Shown piece by piece: positions 18,140-27,840 of a stretch of DNA of 64,000 bases (positions are counted from its first letter, which is position 1; every line of letters begins with the position of its first letter). Source of the DNA: Chiayiivirga sp. GTDB taxonomy: Bacteria; Pseudomonadota; Gammaproteobacteria; Xanthomonadales; Xanthomonadaceae. Made by a program: the position numbers and the translations under genes. Below the pieces are notes generated by a model. It was given only the letters and a program-made list of their open reading frames with translations, was not told the DNA's origin and did not search any database. The stretch covers positions 682,001 to 746,000 of the forward strand of contig JALCLA010000002.1 in the NCBI GenBank assembly GCA_022647565.1, in the 5' to 3' direction.

Positions 18140-19090
18140 ATGCCACGCCCCGACCGCACCTTTCCACCTCGCTCCGGCGCTACCGCGCTGGCCCGTTTGC
18201 AAGGCGCGAGCAAGCGCTACGGCGCAGTCACCGCCCTTGATGGAGTCGACCTCGAGGTGCACGCCGGCGAGGTGCTGGCCGTGCTCGGCGGCAATGGCGC
18301 CGGCAAGACCACCGCACTGGGCTTGATCAGCGGGCGCTTCGCACCGGACGCGGGCTCGGCTGAATTGCTGTGCGGTGATCCGCTGGAAGCGCGCCAACGT
18401 CGCGGCATCGGCGTGATGCTGCAGGAAGCCACCCTGCCCGAGAGCCTGAGCGTGGCGGAACTGGTGCGCCTGCACGCGAGTTACTACCCGCACCCGCGGT
18501 CACTGACCGAGACGCTGGCGCTGGCAGGCCTGGCCGATGTGGCGCAGCGCCGCTATGCCGCACTCTCGGGTGGACAGCAGCGCCGCGTGCAGTTCGCGCT
18601 GGCGATCTGTGGGCGGGCACCCCTCGTGCTGGTCGACGAACCCAGCACCGGCCTGGACGTGGAAGCGCGGCGCGGGCTGTGGGACGTGGTGCGCGACCTG
18701 CGGCGCGAGGGCACCGGCATCGTGCTCACCACGCACTATCTGGAAGAAGCGGACGCACTCGCCGACCGCATCGTGGTGTTGGCCGCAGGACGTGTGCTCG
18801 CGCAGGGCGCCCCGCACGAGATCAAGTCGCTGGCCGCCGGGCGTCGGCTGCGGGCGCGCACGCGCCTGGGTCTGGGCGAGTTGCACGCCTGGGCCGACCC
18901 CGCCGCACTCGAACTGCCCGACGGTCGCATCGAACTTCGCAGTCGCGACGCGGAAGCCGTGCTGCGACGCTGGCTGGCCCTGGATGCCTCGCTGTGCGAG
19001 CTGGAAGTCGCGCCGCTCAGCCTCGAAGAAGCCTTCGTCTCCCTGACCCGATCGAGCGTCACGACATCGACGCAGGAGCTGGCCGCATGA
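18140..19090 (+). CDS. ABC transporter ATP-binding protein
   Basis: A 316-residue ATPase. It has a Walker A G-G-N-G-A-G-K-T-T (~residue 53), an L-S-G-G-Q-Q-R-R signature, a Walker B L-V-L-V-D-E-P-S-T-G-L-D and the H-loop T-T-H-Y. The extended C-terminus is the usual ABC-2 exporter type. A ribosome binding site (GAGGAGA) precedes the ATG. The stop overlaps the permease start as ATGA. Together they form an ABC-2 exporter followed by an amidohydrolase and a DesK/DesR-like pair, suggesting a membrane-stress-responsive export system. The cargo is unknown. Confidence 0.92.
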   Translation: MPRPDRTFPPRSGATALARLQGASKRYGAVTALDGVDLEVHAGEVLAVLGGNGAGKTTALGLISGRFAPDAGSAELLCGDPLEARQRRGIGVMLQEATLPESLSVAELVRLHASYYPHPRSLTETLALAGLADVAQRRYAALSGGQQRRVQFALAICGRAPLVLVDEPSTGLDVEARRGLWDVVRDLRREGTGIVLTTHYLEEADALADRIVVLAAGRVLAQGAPHEIKSLAAGRRLRARTRLGLGELHAWADPAALELPDGRIELRSRDAEAVLRRWLALDASLCELEVAPLSLEEAFVSLTRSSVTTSTQELAA

Positions 19091-19866
19091 ATGCATCCGT
19101 CGTTTCCGCCGATGCGCTGGCGCGCCCGCCGCAACTGCGCCTGTACGCACTCGAATCCTGGTACGAATTCCTGCGCGTGCTGCGCACGCCGGCCTTTGCC
19201 CTGCCGACCCTGGCCTTCCCCTTGCTGTTCTACGTGATGTTCGCCCTCGTGCTTCCGGGCCAATGGGGCAGCTACCAGAAGGCCACTTACCTGTTCGCCA
19301 CGTATTGCGCCTTCGGCGTGATGGGCCCGGCGCTGTTCGGCTTCGGCGTGGGCCTGGCGATGGAACGCGAGCAAGGCCTGCTCGAACTCAAGCGCGTGTC
19401 CCCGATGCCGATCGCGGCCTACTTCGTGGCCAAGATCGCCATGAGCCTCGCGTTCGCGCTCGCGGTGATCGTTGTGCTCACGTTCGCCGCGGCCGGATTC
19501 GGCGGTGTGCGCATCGCACCCGGCAGCTGGGCGCTGCTGACCCTGGCCTTGCTGCTCGGCACCCTGCCCTTCTGTGCCTTCGGCCTGTGGATCGGAACCC
19601 TGGTCAAGGGCCAGGCCGCGGTCGCGCTGGTGAACCTGGTCTATCTGCCGATGTCGTTTCTTTCCGGCCTGTGGATACCGCTGTTCGCACTGCCGGCGAT
19701 GCTGCAGAAGGGCGCCGTGGTCTGGCCCGCCTGGCACCTGGGCCAGCTCGCACTCGGCATCGTGGGTCAGTTGCCCGATGTGAACTACGGCCTGCACCTG
19801 CTCGCGCTGGCGCTGATGAGCGTGCTGTTCCTCACCCTGGCCGCGCTGCGGCTGCGTCGCACCTGA
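19087..19866 (+). CDS. ABC-2 type transporter permease
   Basis: A 259-residue membrane protein with about six TM helices. It begins after a ~25-residue cytoplasmic stretch and has the ABC-2 permease pattern, including E-Q-G-L-L-E-L-K-R-V-S-P-M-P and a P-M-S-F-L-S-G-L-W-I-P segment before the last helices. The start overlaps the ATPase stop by four bases (ATGA), showing translational coupling. It is the membrane half of the exporter encoded here. Confidence 0.9.
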   Translation: MNASVVSADALARPPQLRLYALESWYEFLRVLRTPAFALPTLAFPLLFYVMFALVLPGQWGSYQKATYLFATYCAFGVMGPALFGFGVGLAMEREQGLLELKRVSPMPIAAYFVAKIAMSLAFALAVIVVLTFAAAGFGGVRIAPGSWALLTLALLLGTLPFCAFGLWIGTLVKGQAAVALVNLVYLPMSFLSGLWIPLFALPAMLQKGAVVWPAWHLGQLALGIVGQLPDVNYGLHLLALALMSVLFLTLAALRLRRT

Positions 19867-19873
19867 GGTCCGA

Positions 19874-21724
19874 ATGAAAGCCTTGCATCTGGTGGTCGTT
19901 CTCAGCCTCGCCGCTCTGGTCGCGGTGCTGCTGCAGCTGATGCCGGAACCCGCTTCCTTGCGCGCGCCACCGAAGGCAACAGTCACGGAGCCGGCGCCGG
20001 CATCGACGCCGACCCGCTTCGTGATCGACGGCGCGCGCGTGTTCGACGGCGAGAAGCTCTGGCCGCAGGCCAGCGTGCAGGTGCGCGATGGCCGCATCGA
20101 AGCCATAGCGGTCACGCTGGATCCGCCCGCCGACTACGCGCGCATCGACGCACGCGGCCAGAGCCTGCTGCCTGGCCTGATCGATGCGCACGTGCACACC
20201 TGGGGCAATGCGCGGCGCGATGCGTTGCGCTTCGGGGTCACCACGATGCTGGACATGTTCAGCGATCACCGCCAGCTGGCGGATGCCAGGCGAGCGCGCG
20301 AATCCTTCGATGCCGCTGATCAGGCAGACCTGTGGTCGGCGGGCACGCTCGCCACCGCGCCCGGCGGCCACGGCACCCAGTTCGGGATGGACATCCCGAC
20401 CCTGTCGACGCCGGACGACGCGGCGACATGGGTAAGCGCACGCAAGGCCGAGGGTTCGGACTGGATCAAGCTGGTGCGCGAAGACCTGCATACCTTCACC
20501 GGCAATGCGAGCCTGCCGACGCTGGATGACGCCACCGCCGCGGCCGTGATTTCCGCCGCGCACACACAAGGCTTGCGCGCCGTGGTGCATGCCTCGGGGC
20601 AGGAACACGCACGCGCCTCCTTGCGCGATGGTGCCGATGGCCTGGTGCACGGCTTCGAGGATGCGTTGGCGGACGAGGCTTTCCTCACGCTGGCGCAGGA
20701 GCGCAAGGCCTTCGTGGTCGCCACGCTCACGGTGGTTGCCGGTATGGCGGGAGAGGCCGCCGCGGTGCACGAGGACCCGCGCATCGCGCCGTGGCTGACT
20801 GCGGAGCAGCATCAGACGCTGGCCGCGCGCTTCGGTTTCGGCAAGCCGAACCCGCCACTGATCGCCACGGCACGCGAGAACCTGCGCCGCCTGCACGCGT
20901 CCGGCGTCACCATCCTGGCCGGCAGCGACGCACCCAACCCCGGCACGGCGCACGGTGCCGCGCTGCACGAAGAACTCGCGCAACTGGTGCGCGCCGGATT
21001 GACGCCAGCGGAGGCGCTGGTGGCCGCGACCTCGGCACCGGCACGGGCCTTCGGCCTCGCCGATCGGGGTCGCATTGCCGCGGGAATGCGCGCCGATCTG
21101 ATCCTCGTTGACGGCGATCCCACCAAGGACATCACCGCCACCCGCGCCATCACCACGATCTGGAAGAACGGCCGCGTCGTCGCACGCGATCGCGCTGCGC
21201 CACCGCGCGTCGCGGACCAGACCTGGCGCGCCGGTCGCCTCGGCGACTTCGATGCCGGGCAGCTCGAAGGCGGCGTCGGCGCGGGCTGGAGCCCGACCAC
21301 GGACAAGATCGCCTCGGGCCAGTCCGACGTGCGCCTCGACGTTTCGGGCAAAGGCGCGAATGGAAGTGCCGGCGCCTTGCGCATCAGCGGCGAGGTGAGG
21401 CCCGGCGCCACCTGGCCCTGGGCCGGCGCGCTCTACAGTCCCGGCTCCGCGCCGATGCAGGCCGTGGATGCGTCCGCGCTGAGGGAACTCGTGTTCCAGG
21501 TCCGCGGCGACGGACGCGAGTACCGGGTGCTGGTGTTCTCCGGCCCGATGGGGGGCGTGCCTGCGATGCAGGCCTTCGTCGCCACGCCCGAGTGGCGCGA
21601 GGTCCGCATGCCTTTCGCGGGTTTCCCCGGGCTCGACGCCACCAACCTGCGCGGCTTCGCACTCAGTGCCGGGCTGCCGCAGGGCGCATTCGCCCTGGAG
21701 ATCGATACGGTCGAAGTGCGCTAA
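19874..21724 (+). CDS. secreted amidohydrolase fused to a CIA30-like domain
   Basis: A 616-residue protein with a signal peptide or anchor at residues 1-25. Residues ~50-440 are an amidohydrolase-superfamily TIM barrel: G-L-I-D-A-H-V-H (metal His pair), V-V-H-A-S-G, a V-H-G-F-E-D block, and A-G-S-D-A-P-N-P carrying the catalytic Asp. The S-A-P-A-R-A-F-G and D-L-I-L-V-D-G-D-P-T blocks match the imidazolonepropionase-like/prolidase-like branch. Residues ~455-616 resemble the CIA30 (NDUFAF1) beta-sandwich domain, with a G-A-L-R-I-S-G core and a terminal F-A-L-E-I-D-T-V-E-V-R. It follows the permease by 7 bases and precedes the histidine kinase by 21. The substrate is unknown; a periplasmic amide or ester-like target is likely. 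Confidence 0.85.
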   Translation: MKALHLVVVLSLAALVAVLLQLMPEPASLRAPPKATVTEPAPASTPTRFVIDGARVFDGEKLWPQASVQVRDGRIEAIAVTLDPPADYARIDARGQSLLPGLIDAHVHTWGNARRDALRFGVTTMLDMFSDHRQLADARRARESFDAADQADLWSAGTLATAPGGHGTQFGMDIPTLSTPDDAATWVSARKAEGSDWIKLVREDLHTFTGNASLPTLDDATAAAVISAAHTQGLRAVVHASGQEHARASLRDGADGLVHGFEDALADEAFLTLAQERKAFVVATLTVVAGMAGEAAAVHEDPRIAPWLTAEQHQTLAARFGFGKPNPPLIATARENLRRLHASGVTILAGSDAPNPGTAHGAALHEELAQLVRAGLTPAEALVAATSAPARAFGLADRGRIAAGMRADLILVDGDPTKDITATRAITTIWKNGRVVARDRAAPPRVADQTWRAGRLGDFDAGQLEGGVGAGWSPTTDKIASGQSDVRLDVSGKGANGSAGALRISGEVRPGATWPWAGALYSPGSAPMQAVDASALRELVFQVRGDGREYRVLVFSGPMGGVPAMQAFVATPEWREVRMPFAGFPGLDATNLRGFALSAGLPQGAFALEIDTVEVR

Positions 21725-21745
21725 GGTTCTCGCCGGAGGAAGGTC

Positions 21746-22867
21746 ATGGTCACCCGTCTGCAGCGGCCACCCGGCGAGCATGATCTCAACGAGCATGCCG
21801 GGTTCGCCCTAGTCTACCTGCTGTTCGCCTACATCCCGCTGCTGTTCAACGTGCCGCAAGCCGGTCGCGCGTTGCTCGCCACCCTGGTCGCGACCGCCGC
21901 ATTCCTGCCGCTGCACTTCGCCTTCTACCGGCGTGGCGCGCAGCGCAGCCCGCTGCCTTACATCGTCGCCACGGCGGTCATCGGCTGGGCCTTGACGCCA
22001 TTCAGTTTCGGCGGCGGCAATACCTTCCTGATCTACGCCATGGCGATGAGCGCAACCGCGCTGCGACTGCGCATGGCGATCGGCCTGAGCGTGGTGCTGC
22101 TCGGCGTCTCGGCTCTCGTGCTGGTGGCGCTGGTGCCCAACCTGCGCCTGGCCTTGGCCGCCGTGGCCGTCGCCGCCATGGTCGGCGGCATCGTGATGAC
22201 CGGCATCCTGTATTCGCGCACGCAGGCGCGACGCAGCGCCGAGCTGCGCCTGACCCAGGACGAGGTAAGACGCCTCGCCGGCATGGCCGAGCGCGAACGC
22301 ATCGGGCGCGACCTGCACGACCTGCTCGGACACACGCTGTCAGTGGTGGCGCTCAAGAGCGAACTGGCCGGCAAGCTGATCGAGCGCGACCCGACGGCCG
22401 CGCGCCGCGAGATCGGTGAGGTCGAAGGCGTGGCGCGCGAGGCGCTGGCGCAGGTACGCGAAGCGGTCGCGGGCATCCGCGCCACCGGTTTGCAGGCGGA
22501 ACTCGCTTCCGCGCGACTGGCGCTGCTCGCCGCCGACATCCGCCTCGACCAGAACATCGCGCCCTTCGACGCGCCTTCAGCCATCGAACAGGCGCTGGCG
22601 CTGGCCGTGCGCGAGGCCGTCACCAACATCGTTCGCCATGCGCGCGCGCAGCGCGTGGAGATCGAACTGGCAAACGAACCGGAGCGTCTGCGCCTTTGCA
22701 TCAGCGACGATGGTCGCGGCGGCATCGACAGCGCCGGCACCGGCCTCACCGGGATGTGTGAGCGGCTTGGCGCGGTCGGCGGCACGCTGGAAATCGATAG
22801 CCCACGCGGCGCCGGCACACGACTGGTGCTGCGCGTTCCGCACACGGCATCGGAGGCCAGCGCATGA
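21746..22867 (+). CDS. DesK-like sensor histidine kinase
   Basis: A 373-residue protein. The N-terminal ~165 residues carry about five TM helices with little periplasmic loop, as in membrane-fluidity sensors. The HisKA_3 dimerisation motif E-R-E-R-I-G-R-D-L-H-D-L-L-G-H follows; the first His after D-L is the phospho-acceptor. The HATPase domain has R-E-A-V-T-N-I-V-R-H-A and D-D-G-R-G-G. The stop overlaps the response regulator ATG by four bases. It probably senses membrane state and controls the ABC exporter encoded just upstream. Confidence 0.92.
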   Translation: MVTRLQRPPGEHDLNEHAGFALVYLLFAYIPLLFNVPQAGRALLATLVATAAFLPLHFAFYRRGAQRSPLPYIVATAVIGWALTPFSFGGGNTFLIYAMAMSATALRLRMAIGLSVVLLGVSALVLVALVPNLRLALAAVAVAAMVGGIVMTGILYSRTQARRSAELRLTQDEVRRLAGMAERERIGRDLHDLLGHTLSVVALKSELAGKLIERDPTAARREIGEVEGVAREALAQVREAVAGIRATGLQAELASARLALLAADIRLDQNIAPFDAPSAIEQALALAVREAVTNIVRHARAQRVEIELANEPERLRLCISDDGRGGIDSAGTGLTGMCERLGAVGGTLEIDSPRGAGTRLVLRVPHTASEASA

Positions 22868-23466
22868 TCCGCCTGGTGCTGGCCGAGGATCAGGCCATGG
22901 TGCGCGGCGCCCTCGCGGCGCTGCTGCGGCTGGAAACCGACTTCGATCTGCGCTTCGAAGCCGGCGACGGCGAGAGCGCGTGGCAAGCGGTACAGGAGCA
23001 CGCGCCCGACATCCTGATCACCGACATCGAGATGCCGCGCCTGACCGGTCTGGAGCTGGCCCAGCGCATCCGTGACGCCGGGCTCGCCACGCGCGTGGTG
23101 ATCGTCACCACGTTCGGTCGCGCCGGCTACCTGCGCCGCGCGCTCGACGCCGGCGTGCGCGGCTACCTGCTCAAGGATGCGCCCAGCGACCAGCTGGCCG
23201 CCGCGCTGCGCCAGGTGCAGGCCGGCGGACGCGCGATCGATCCGCAGCTGGCGGTTGCCGCCTGGGATGAAACCGATCCGCTCAGCGAACGCGAGCGCGC
23301 GGTGTTGCGCCTGGCTGGCGAAGGCGTCAAGGGTGCCGAGATCGCCGAACGCCTGCACCTGTCGCAGGGCACGGTGCGCAACTACCTGTCCGAGGCGATC
23401 GGCAAGCTGGGCGCCGAGAACCGGATCGAGGCCTACCGCATCGCCCGATCCAAGGGTTGGCTGTAG
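22864..23466 (+). CDS. NarL/DesR-family response regulator
   Basis: A 200-residue regulator. The receiver domain (~1-120) has the acidic pocket E-D, the phospho-acceptor Asp in I-L-I-T-D-I-E-M-P and the conserved Lys in Y-L-L-K-D-A. The LuxR-type HTH follows (L-S-E-R-E-R-A-V-L-R-L, then G-T-V-R-N-Y-L-S-E-A-I-G-K-L). It is the partner of the overlapping DesK-like kinase. Its stop lies 17 bases from the convergent glnE stop. Confidence 0.92.
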   Translation: MIRLVLAEDQAMVRGALAALLRLETDFDLRFEAGDGESAWQAVQEHAPDILITDIEMPRLTGLELAQRIRDAGLATRVVIVTTFGRAGYLRRALDAGVRGYLLKDAPSDQLAAALRQVQAGGRAIDPQLAVAAWDETDPLSERERAVLRLAGEGVKGAEIAERLHLSQGTVRNYLSEAIGKLGAENRIEAYRIARSKGWL

Positions 23467-23483
23467 CACCCGGCAGCAACGTC

Positions 23484-26279
23484 TCAGCCGTGCAAGCCAT
23501 GCGCCTGCCATGCGGCGCGGATGCATGCGCGCGCGCGCTCCAGGGCCGGGTCGTAGGCGGCAAGCCGCGGGCGCGCATCGAGGGTGCAGGCGAACGAACG
23601 CGCCAGCAGATCCGCGTGCGCGTCACGCAGCGAGCTTGCTTCGTGGTCACCGAAGTAACCACTCGCACGCAATGCCTCGATCAGGTCGGGCGTGCGCGTG
23701 GCCTGCAACAGCGCCGGATGCTGCGCCGCGCCGCCCAGCACACCGGCCTGGAGCAGGAACTCGAGGTCCACGAGGCCGCCCTCGCCCTGTTTGAGGTCGA
23801 AGCGCGCCGCATCGCTGCGGTCGAGCTCGGCCCGCATCCGGGCACGCATCGCGCCCACCTCGCGCCGCACCTGGTCCACATCGCGGCGCTGGCCCAGAGT
23901 CTGACGGCGGATCGACTCGAAGGCCGCACCGACACGCGCATCGCCGGCGATGAATCGCGCCCGCACCAGGGCTTGCTGCTCCCACGTCCAGGCGCGCGCG
24001 CGCTGATAGTCGGAGAAACTCTGCAAGGTCGACACCAGCAGACCCTTGGCCCCGTCCGGACGCAGGCGTGGATCGACCTCGTACAGGCGTCCGGCCGGCG
24101 TCAGGATCTGCAGCAGGGCGATCAGCTTCTGCACCGCGCGGGCGTGGTAGCGCGCCGCATCCATCGGTCGCGTGCCGTCGCTTTCCTGCGTCGAGTAGGT
24201 GCCGTCGTAGAGGAACACGAGATCGAGGTCGGAACCGAAGCCCAGTTCCTCGCCGCCGAAGCTGCCATAGCCCAGCACTGCGATGCCGGCTCCGTCGGGC
24301 AGGCGGCCGTGGGTTTGCGCGAGGTCGGCGTAGGCCTGGGGCAGGGCCGCGCCCAGCACCGCCTCCGCCACCCACGCGAGCTGGCGAGTGCCCTCCACCG
24401 CCGGCTGCCGGCGCAACACCGTGGCCAGCGCGATGCGGAAGCCCTGGCTCTGGCGGAACTCGTTCAACACCGCAAGCCGCGCTTCCGAGTCCTCGCCGTC
24501 CACCGCGGCCAGGACCCGCTGCAGGGCTTCGCCCACATCGTCGCGACGCAGCGGCGTGGCATCGATGCGCGCGTCAAGCAGGTCGTCGAGCAGCACCGGA
24601 TGCGCGCACAGGCGCTCGGCCATCCAGGCGCTCGCCGCCATCACTTCCACCAGACGCGCCAGCGCGCTGGGTTGCTCGTCCAGCAGGGCCAGGTAGCTCG
24701 ATCGCCGGATCACCGCGTTCACCAAGGCCAGCACCCGCTCCGCAGACTGGTCCGGCTGCGCGCTGCGCGCCGCTGCGGCGAGCAGGGTGGGCAGCACCCG
24801 ATCGATGCGGTCGCGCGCACGCGCCGAGCGGGTACGCACGGCACTCGATCCGGCGAATTCGCGCAAGCGCGCGTGCAGCGCATCCGCATCCGCGAACCCG
24901 GCCTCGCGCAATACCGACGCCGGCGCCTCACGGTCGATCTGCCGCCAGTACATCGCCAATGCGTCGCCCGCCACCCGCCCGCGCTGACGCGCCTCGAACA
25001 CGCGCGCGAACTCCGCCGATACCACCGCACGATGTCGCTCCAGGTCGGCCGCCAGCGCGTCCCAGTGCGCATGGCCCAGCCCGGCCGCAAGGCGCATTCG
25101 GGTCGCCCCATCCTCGGGCAACTGGTGGGTCTGCTCCTCGCGCAGCATCTGCAGGCGATTCTCCAGGCGGCGCAGGAAGCGATACGCGGTGGCCAGCGCA
25201 TCGGCGCTCCCGGGCGCGAGATGGCCGCGCTCGCGCAGCATGGCGAGCGCCGGCAGCAAGCCACGCAGGCGCAGTTCCGGCTCGCGCCCGGCGCGGATCA
25301 GCTGTTGCAGCTGCACGATGAACTCGATCTCGCGGATGCCGCCCGGGCCGAGCTTGAGGTGATCGGCCAGATCGCGCCGCGCCACCTCGGCCTCGATCAG
25401 CGCCTTCATCTCGCGCAGGCCCTCGAACGCGCCGTAGTCGAGGTAGCGCCGGTAGATGAAGGGCCGCAGGGTATCGAGGAAACGCGCGCCTGCCGCGAGG
25501 TCCCCGGCCATCGGACGCGCCTTGATCCAGGCGTATCGCTCCCAGTCGCGGCCCTCGCGCTGGTAGTAGTGCTCCATCGCGGCGAACGACTGCGCGAGGC
25601 GGCCACAGCTGCCGAACGGACGCAGCCGCATGTCGACCCGATAGACGAACCCGTCTTCGGTGATGTCACCCAGCAGCTGGATCAGACGCTGGCCCAGGCG
25701 CTGGAAGTAGATTTCGTTGTCGAGCGAGCGCTCGCCGTCACTCTGGCCGGACTCGGCATAGGCGAAGATCGGATCGATGTCGGAGGAGAAATTCAGCTCG
25801 CTGCCGCCGAGTTTCCCGAGGCCGAACACGATCAGGCCCTGCGCCTCGCCGCCGGCGCTGCGGGCGCTGCCGTGACGGGATTCGAAGCTGCGCTCGGCCG
25901 CCCCGAGGGCCAGCGCGCAACAGGTGTCGGCCAGCTGCGAGGTGGCGGCCAGCGTGGCCTCGATGTCATCCAGTCCGTTCGCATCACGAAAGATGAGCTG
26001 CACGCTGCGCGCGTGGCGATGGCGGCGCAGCAGGCGCGGCCAATCGGCCTCGTTCTCGGGCGTGAGCGTGGGCGGCGCGAGGGATTGATCGAGGGTCGCA
26101 GCGAGATTGGGCTCGGCCAGCAGGCGCTCGAAGGCGTAATCGCTGACCAGCAGCAAGCGCCGCAAGCGTGTCGCGTGTTCGTGGTCGGCCTGCAGGCGCG
26201 CAGCCAGCGTGGGCTGCGCCGCTCTCAGGCGCGCGACGCGTTCGTCGATCAATTCACGCAGCGCGGGGTTCACATCCAT
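23484..26279 (-). CDS. glnE: bifunctional glutamine synthetase adenylyltransferase/deadenylyltransferase
   Basis: A 931-residue protein (E. coli GlnE is 946). It adds AMP to glutamine synthetase under nitrogen excess and removes it under limitation, with input from PII. Two nucleotidyltransferase domains are visible: the N-terminal one has G-G-S-E-L-N-F-S-S-D-I-D (~residue 162) and the C-terminal one G-G-E-E-L-G-F-G-S-D-L-D (~683). Helical GlnE-specific regions lie after each. The start M-D-V-N-P gives family length. It is a single gene convergent with the response regulator gene. Confidence 0.93.
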   Translation of the reverse strand: MDVNPALRELIDERVARLRAAQPTLAARLQADHEHATRLRRLLLVSDYAFERLLAEPNLAATLDQSLAPPTLTPENEADWPRLLRRHRHARSVQLIFRDANGLDDIEATLAATSQLADTCCALALGAAERSFESRHGSARSAGGEAQGLIVFGLGKLGGSELNFSSDIDPIFAYAESGQSDGERSLDNEIYFQRLGQRLIQLLGDITEDGFVYRVDMRLRPFGSCGRLAQSFAAMEHYYQREGRDWERYAWIKARPMAGDLAAGARFLDTLRPFIYRRYLDYGAFEGLREMKALIEAEVARRDLADHLKLGPGGIREIEFIVQLQQLIRAGREPELRLRGLLPALAMLRERGHLAPGSADALATAYRFLRRLENRLQMLREEQTHQLPEDGATRMRLAAGLGHAHWDALAADLERHRAVVSAEFARVFEARQRGRVAGDALAMYWRQIDREAPASVLREAGFADADALHARLREFAGSSAVRTRSARARDRIDRVLPTLLAAAARSAQPDQSAERVLALVNAVIRRSSYLALLDEQPSALARLVEVMAASAWMAERLCAHPVLLDDLLDARIDATPLRRDDVGEALQRVLAAVDGEDSEARLAVLNEFRQSQGFRIALATVLRRQPAVEGTRQLAWVAEAVLGAALPQAYADLAQTHGRLPDGAGIAVLGYGSFGGEELGFGSDLDLVFLYDGTYSTQESDGTRPMDAARYHARAVQKLIALLQILTPAGRLYEVDPRLRPDGAKGLLVSTLQSFSDYQRARAWTWEQQALVRARFIAGDARVGAAFESIRRQTLGQRRDVDQVRREVGAMRARMRAELDRSDAARFDLKQGEGGLVDLEFLLQAGVLGGAAQHPALLQATRTPDLIEALRASGYFGDHEASSLRDAHADLLARSFACTLDARPRLAAYDPALERARACIRAAWQAHGLHG

Positions 26280-26414
26280 GCCGGGATTCTGGCATGCCCC
26301 GCGATCCCGACCGGAACCGGCACCAAGCTCGCCGTGAGGTACTTGCCGTTACCGCGACAGCGGTGAGAAGTCCGGCCACGGATGGCCGGGCTTCTGCGCA
26401 AGGACGCGCACCAA

Positions 26415-26443
26415 GAAAAAACCCGCTTCGTTTCCGAAGCGGG
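26415..26443 (-). terminator. intrinsic terminator downstream of mgtE
   Basis: A perfect 9-bp stem (26422-26430 with 26435-26443) and a TTTC loop. On the minus strand it is followed by a run of seven T (A-run 26415-26421). It lies 118 bases past the mgtE stop and before glnE. The 280-base gap between mgtE and glnE holds no gene that I can support. Confidence 0.85.
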
Positions 26444-26561
26444 CTTCTCCCTCCCCACATCCCCATGTGTGGGGGCGATCCTATGCCGGAAGTCATGCCG
26501 AGTTCACGCTGCACTGCGTCACGGCTTCCCGGTTCCCGGCCTCCGCGTCATTCCCCCCTGC

Positions 26562-27761
26562 TCAGGGCAGCAGCCAGGTGGCGAAGGCAAGGAAAAACGC
26601 CATGCTGCTGATATCCGTGATGGTGCTGAGGAAGATGGCCGAGGCGGTGGCGGGGTCGGCTCCGAAACGCTTCATCACGATCGGGATCAGCACACCCGCC
26701 AGACCCGACAGGGCGCAGGCGATCGCCATCGCGGCCAGGGTGATCAGGCCGAGGCCAAGCGGATTCGCCAGGTCCTGCGCACTGGCCACCCAGTACATGC
26801 CAGCGCCGGCCAAGGCCCCGGTGATCACGCCGTTGAGCAGGCCGAGCCAGCCTTCCTTGAGGATCAGCCCGCTCATCGACATGCCGCGCAATTCGCCCAG
26901 GGTCATGCCGCGGATCGTCACCGCCAGCGATTGCGCACCGAGGTTGCCGCACTGCCCGGCCAGCACCGGCAGGAAGGCCGCCAGCACCACGATGCGGTCG
27001 ATGGTGCTCTGGAAATACCCCACCACGCCGGCCGCCACGAAGACCGTGAGCAGGTTGATCAGCAGCCAGGGGTGACGAAACTTGAAGCTGCGCAGCCAGG
27101 GCGTGGCGAGCCGTTCTTCCTTCTCGACGCCCACCATGGCACCGGCCTGGGCCGAAATCTCGAAGGCCTGCTGCTCGAACATGGCCTGGCCCTTCACCAG
27201 ACCGAGCAGACGACCGTCGTCGTCGCAGACCGGATAGATCGGATAGTGGCGCTTCACCACTTCCCGCATCGCGTCCACCAGCGGCTGTTGCGGCCGCAGC
27301 GAGAACGGATCGCGAAGCATGATGTCGGCCAGGGTCTGCTCGGGATTGGCGAACACCAGCTCGCGGAACGCCACGACCCCGATCAGGCGACCGTCGGTCT
27401 CGGTGACGAAGACGTAGATCACCATGCGCTGCTTCACGATCTCGCGCAGCGCATCCACCACTTCGCCCACCGTGGTGCCGGGCGCGAACACCGCTGGCGG
27501 CCGCTCCATCAGGCGGCCCACCCTGCCTTCCGGATAGGTGTGGCCCTGCAGCCAGAGCTGGCCCTGGCCGAAGGGCGTGGCGGCCGCGATGCGCTGGCGT
27601 CGCTCCGGCTCGAACTCTTCCAGGATCTCGACCGCGTGCCCGATGTGCAGCTTGGCGAGCAGGTCCGCGATGGTGCCGTCGGCGCTGGCCGCGAGGCGCT
27701 CGGCCGCGCTCTTCGGATCCAGCTTGCGTACCACCGCGACCAGCCCGCTGCCCTGCTCCAT
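26562..27761 (-). CDS. mgtE: magnesium transporter MgtE, short N-domain
   Basis: A 399-residue protein. It has a short helical N domain (~1-85, shorter than the ~130 residues usual), two CBS domains (~90-215) and a C-terminal membrane domain of five TM helices (~245-399). The membrane domain carries F-L-P-V-L-A-G-Q-C-G-N-L-G-A-Q and the A-S-A-I-F-L-S-T-I-T-D-I ion-pore region. MgtE is a Mg2+ channel whose cytosolic domains close it when Mg2+ is plentiful. The ATG at 27761 is preceded by GGTGGAG. It lies 79 bases after the kinase-TPR gene on the same strand. Confidence 0.9.
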   Translation of the reverse strand: MEQGSGLVAVVRKLDPKSAAERLAASADGTIADLLAKLHIGHAVEILEEFEPERRQRIAAATPFGQGQLWLQGHTYPEGRVGRLMERPPAVFAPGTTVGEVVDALREIVKQRMVIYVFVTETDGRLIGVVAFRELVFANPEQTLADIMLRDPFSLRPQQPLVDAMREVVKRHYPIYPVCDDDGRLLGLVKGQAMFEQQAFEISAQAGAMVGVEKEERLATPWLRSFKFRHPWLLINLLTVFVAAGVVGYFQSTIDRIVVLAAFLPVLAGQCGNLGAQSLAVTIRGMTLGELRGMSMSGLILKEGWLGLLNGVITGALAGAGMYWVASAQDLANPLGLGLITLAAMAIACALSGLAGVLIPIVMKRFGADPATASAIFLSTITDISSMAFFLAFATWLLP

Positions 27762-27840
27762 GCTCCACCACGCTCCGCTTCGGGATGCTCCTAAGTTACC
27801 CGAGCCGGCGCGGCGCGGCACGCATCACGAGCCCCGGCCG

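Noticed and set aside
23457..26366. A plus-strand frame opposite glnE.
   Set aside because: glnE is complete and has both catalytic motifs on the minus strand.
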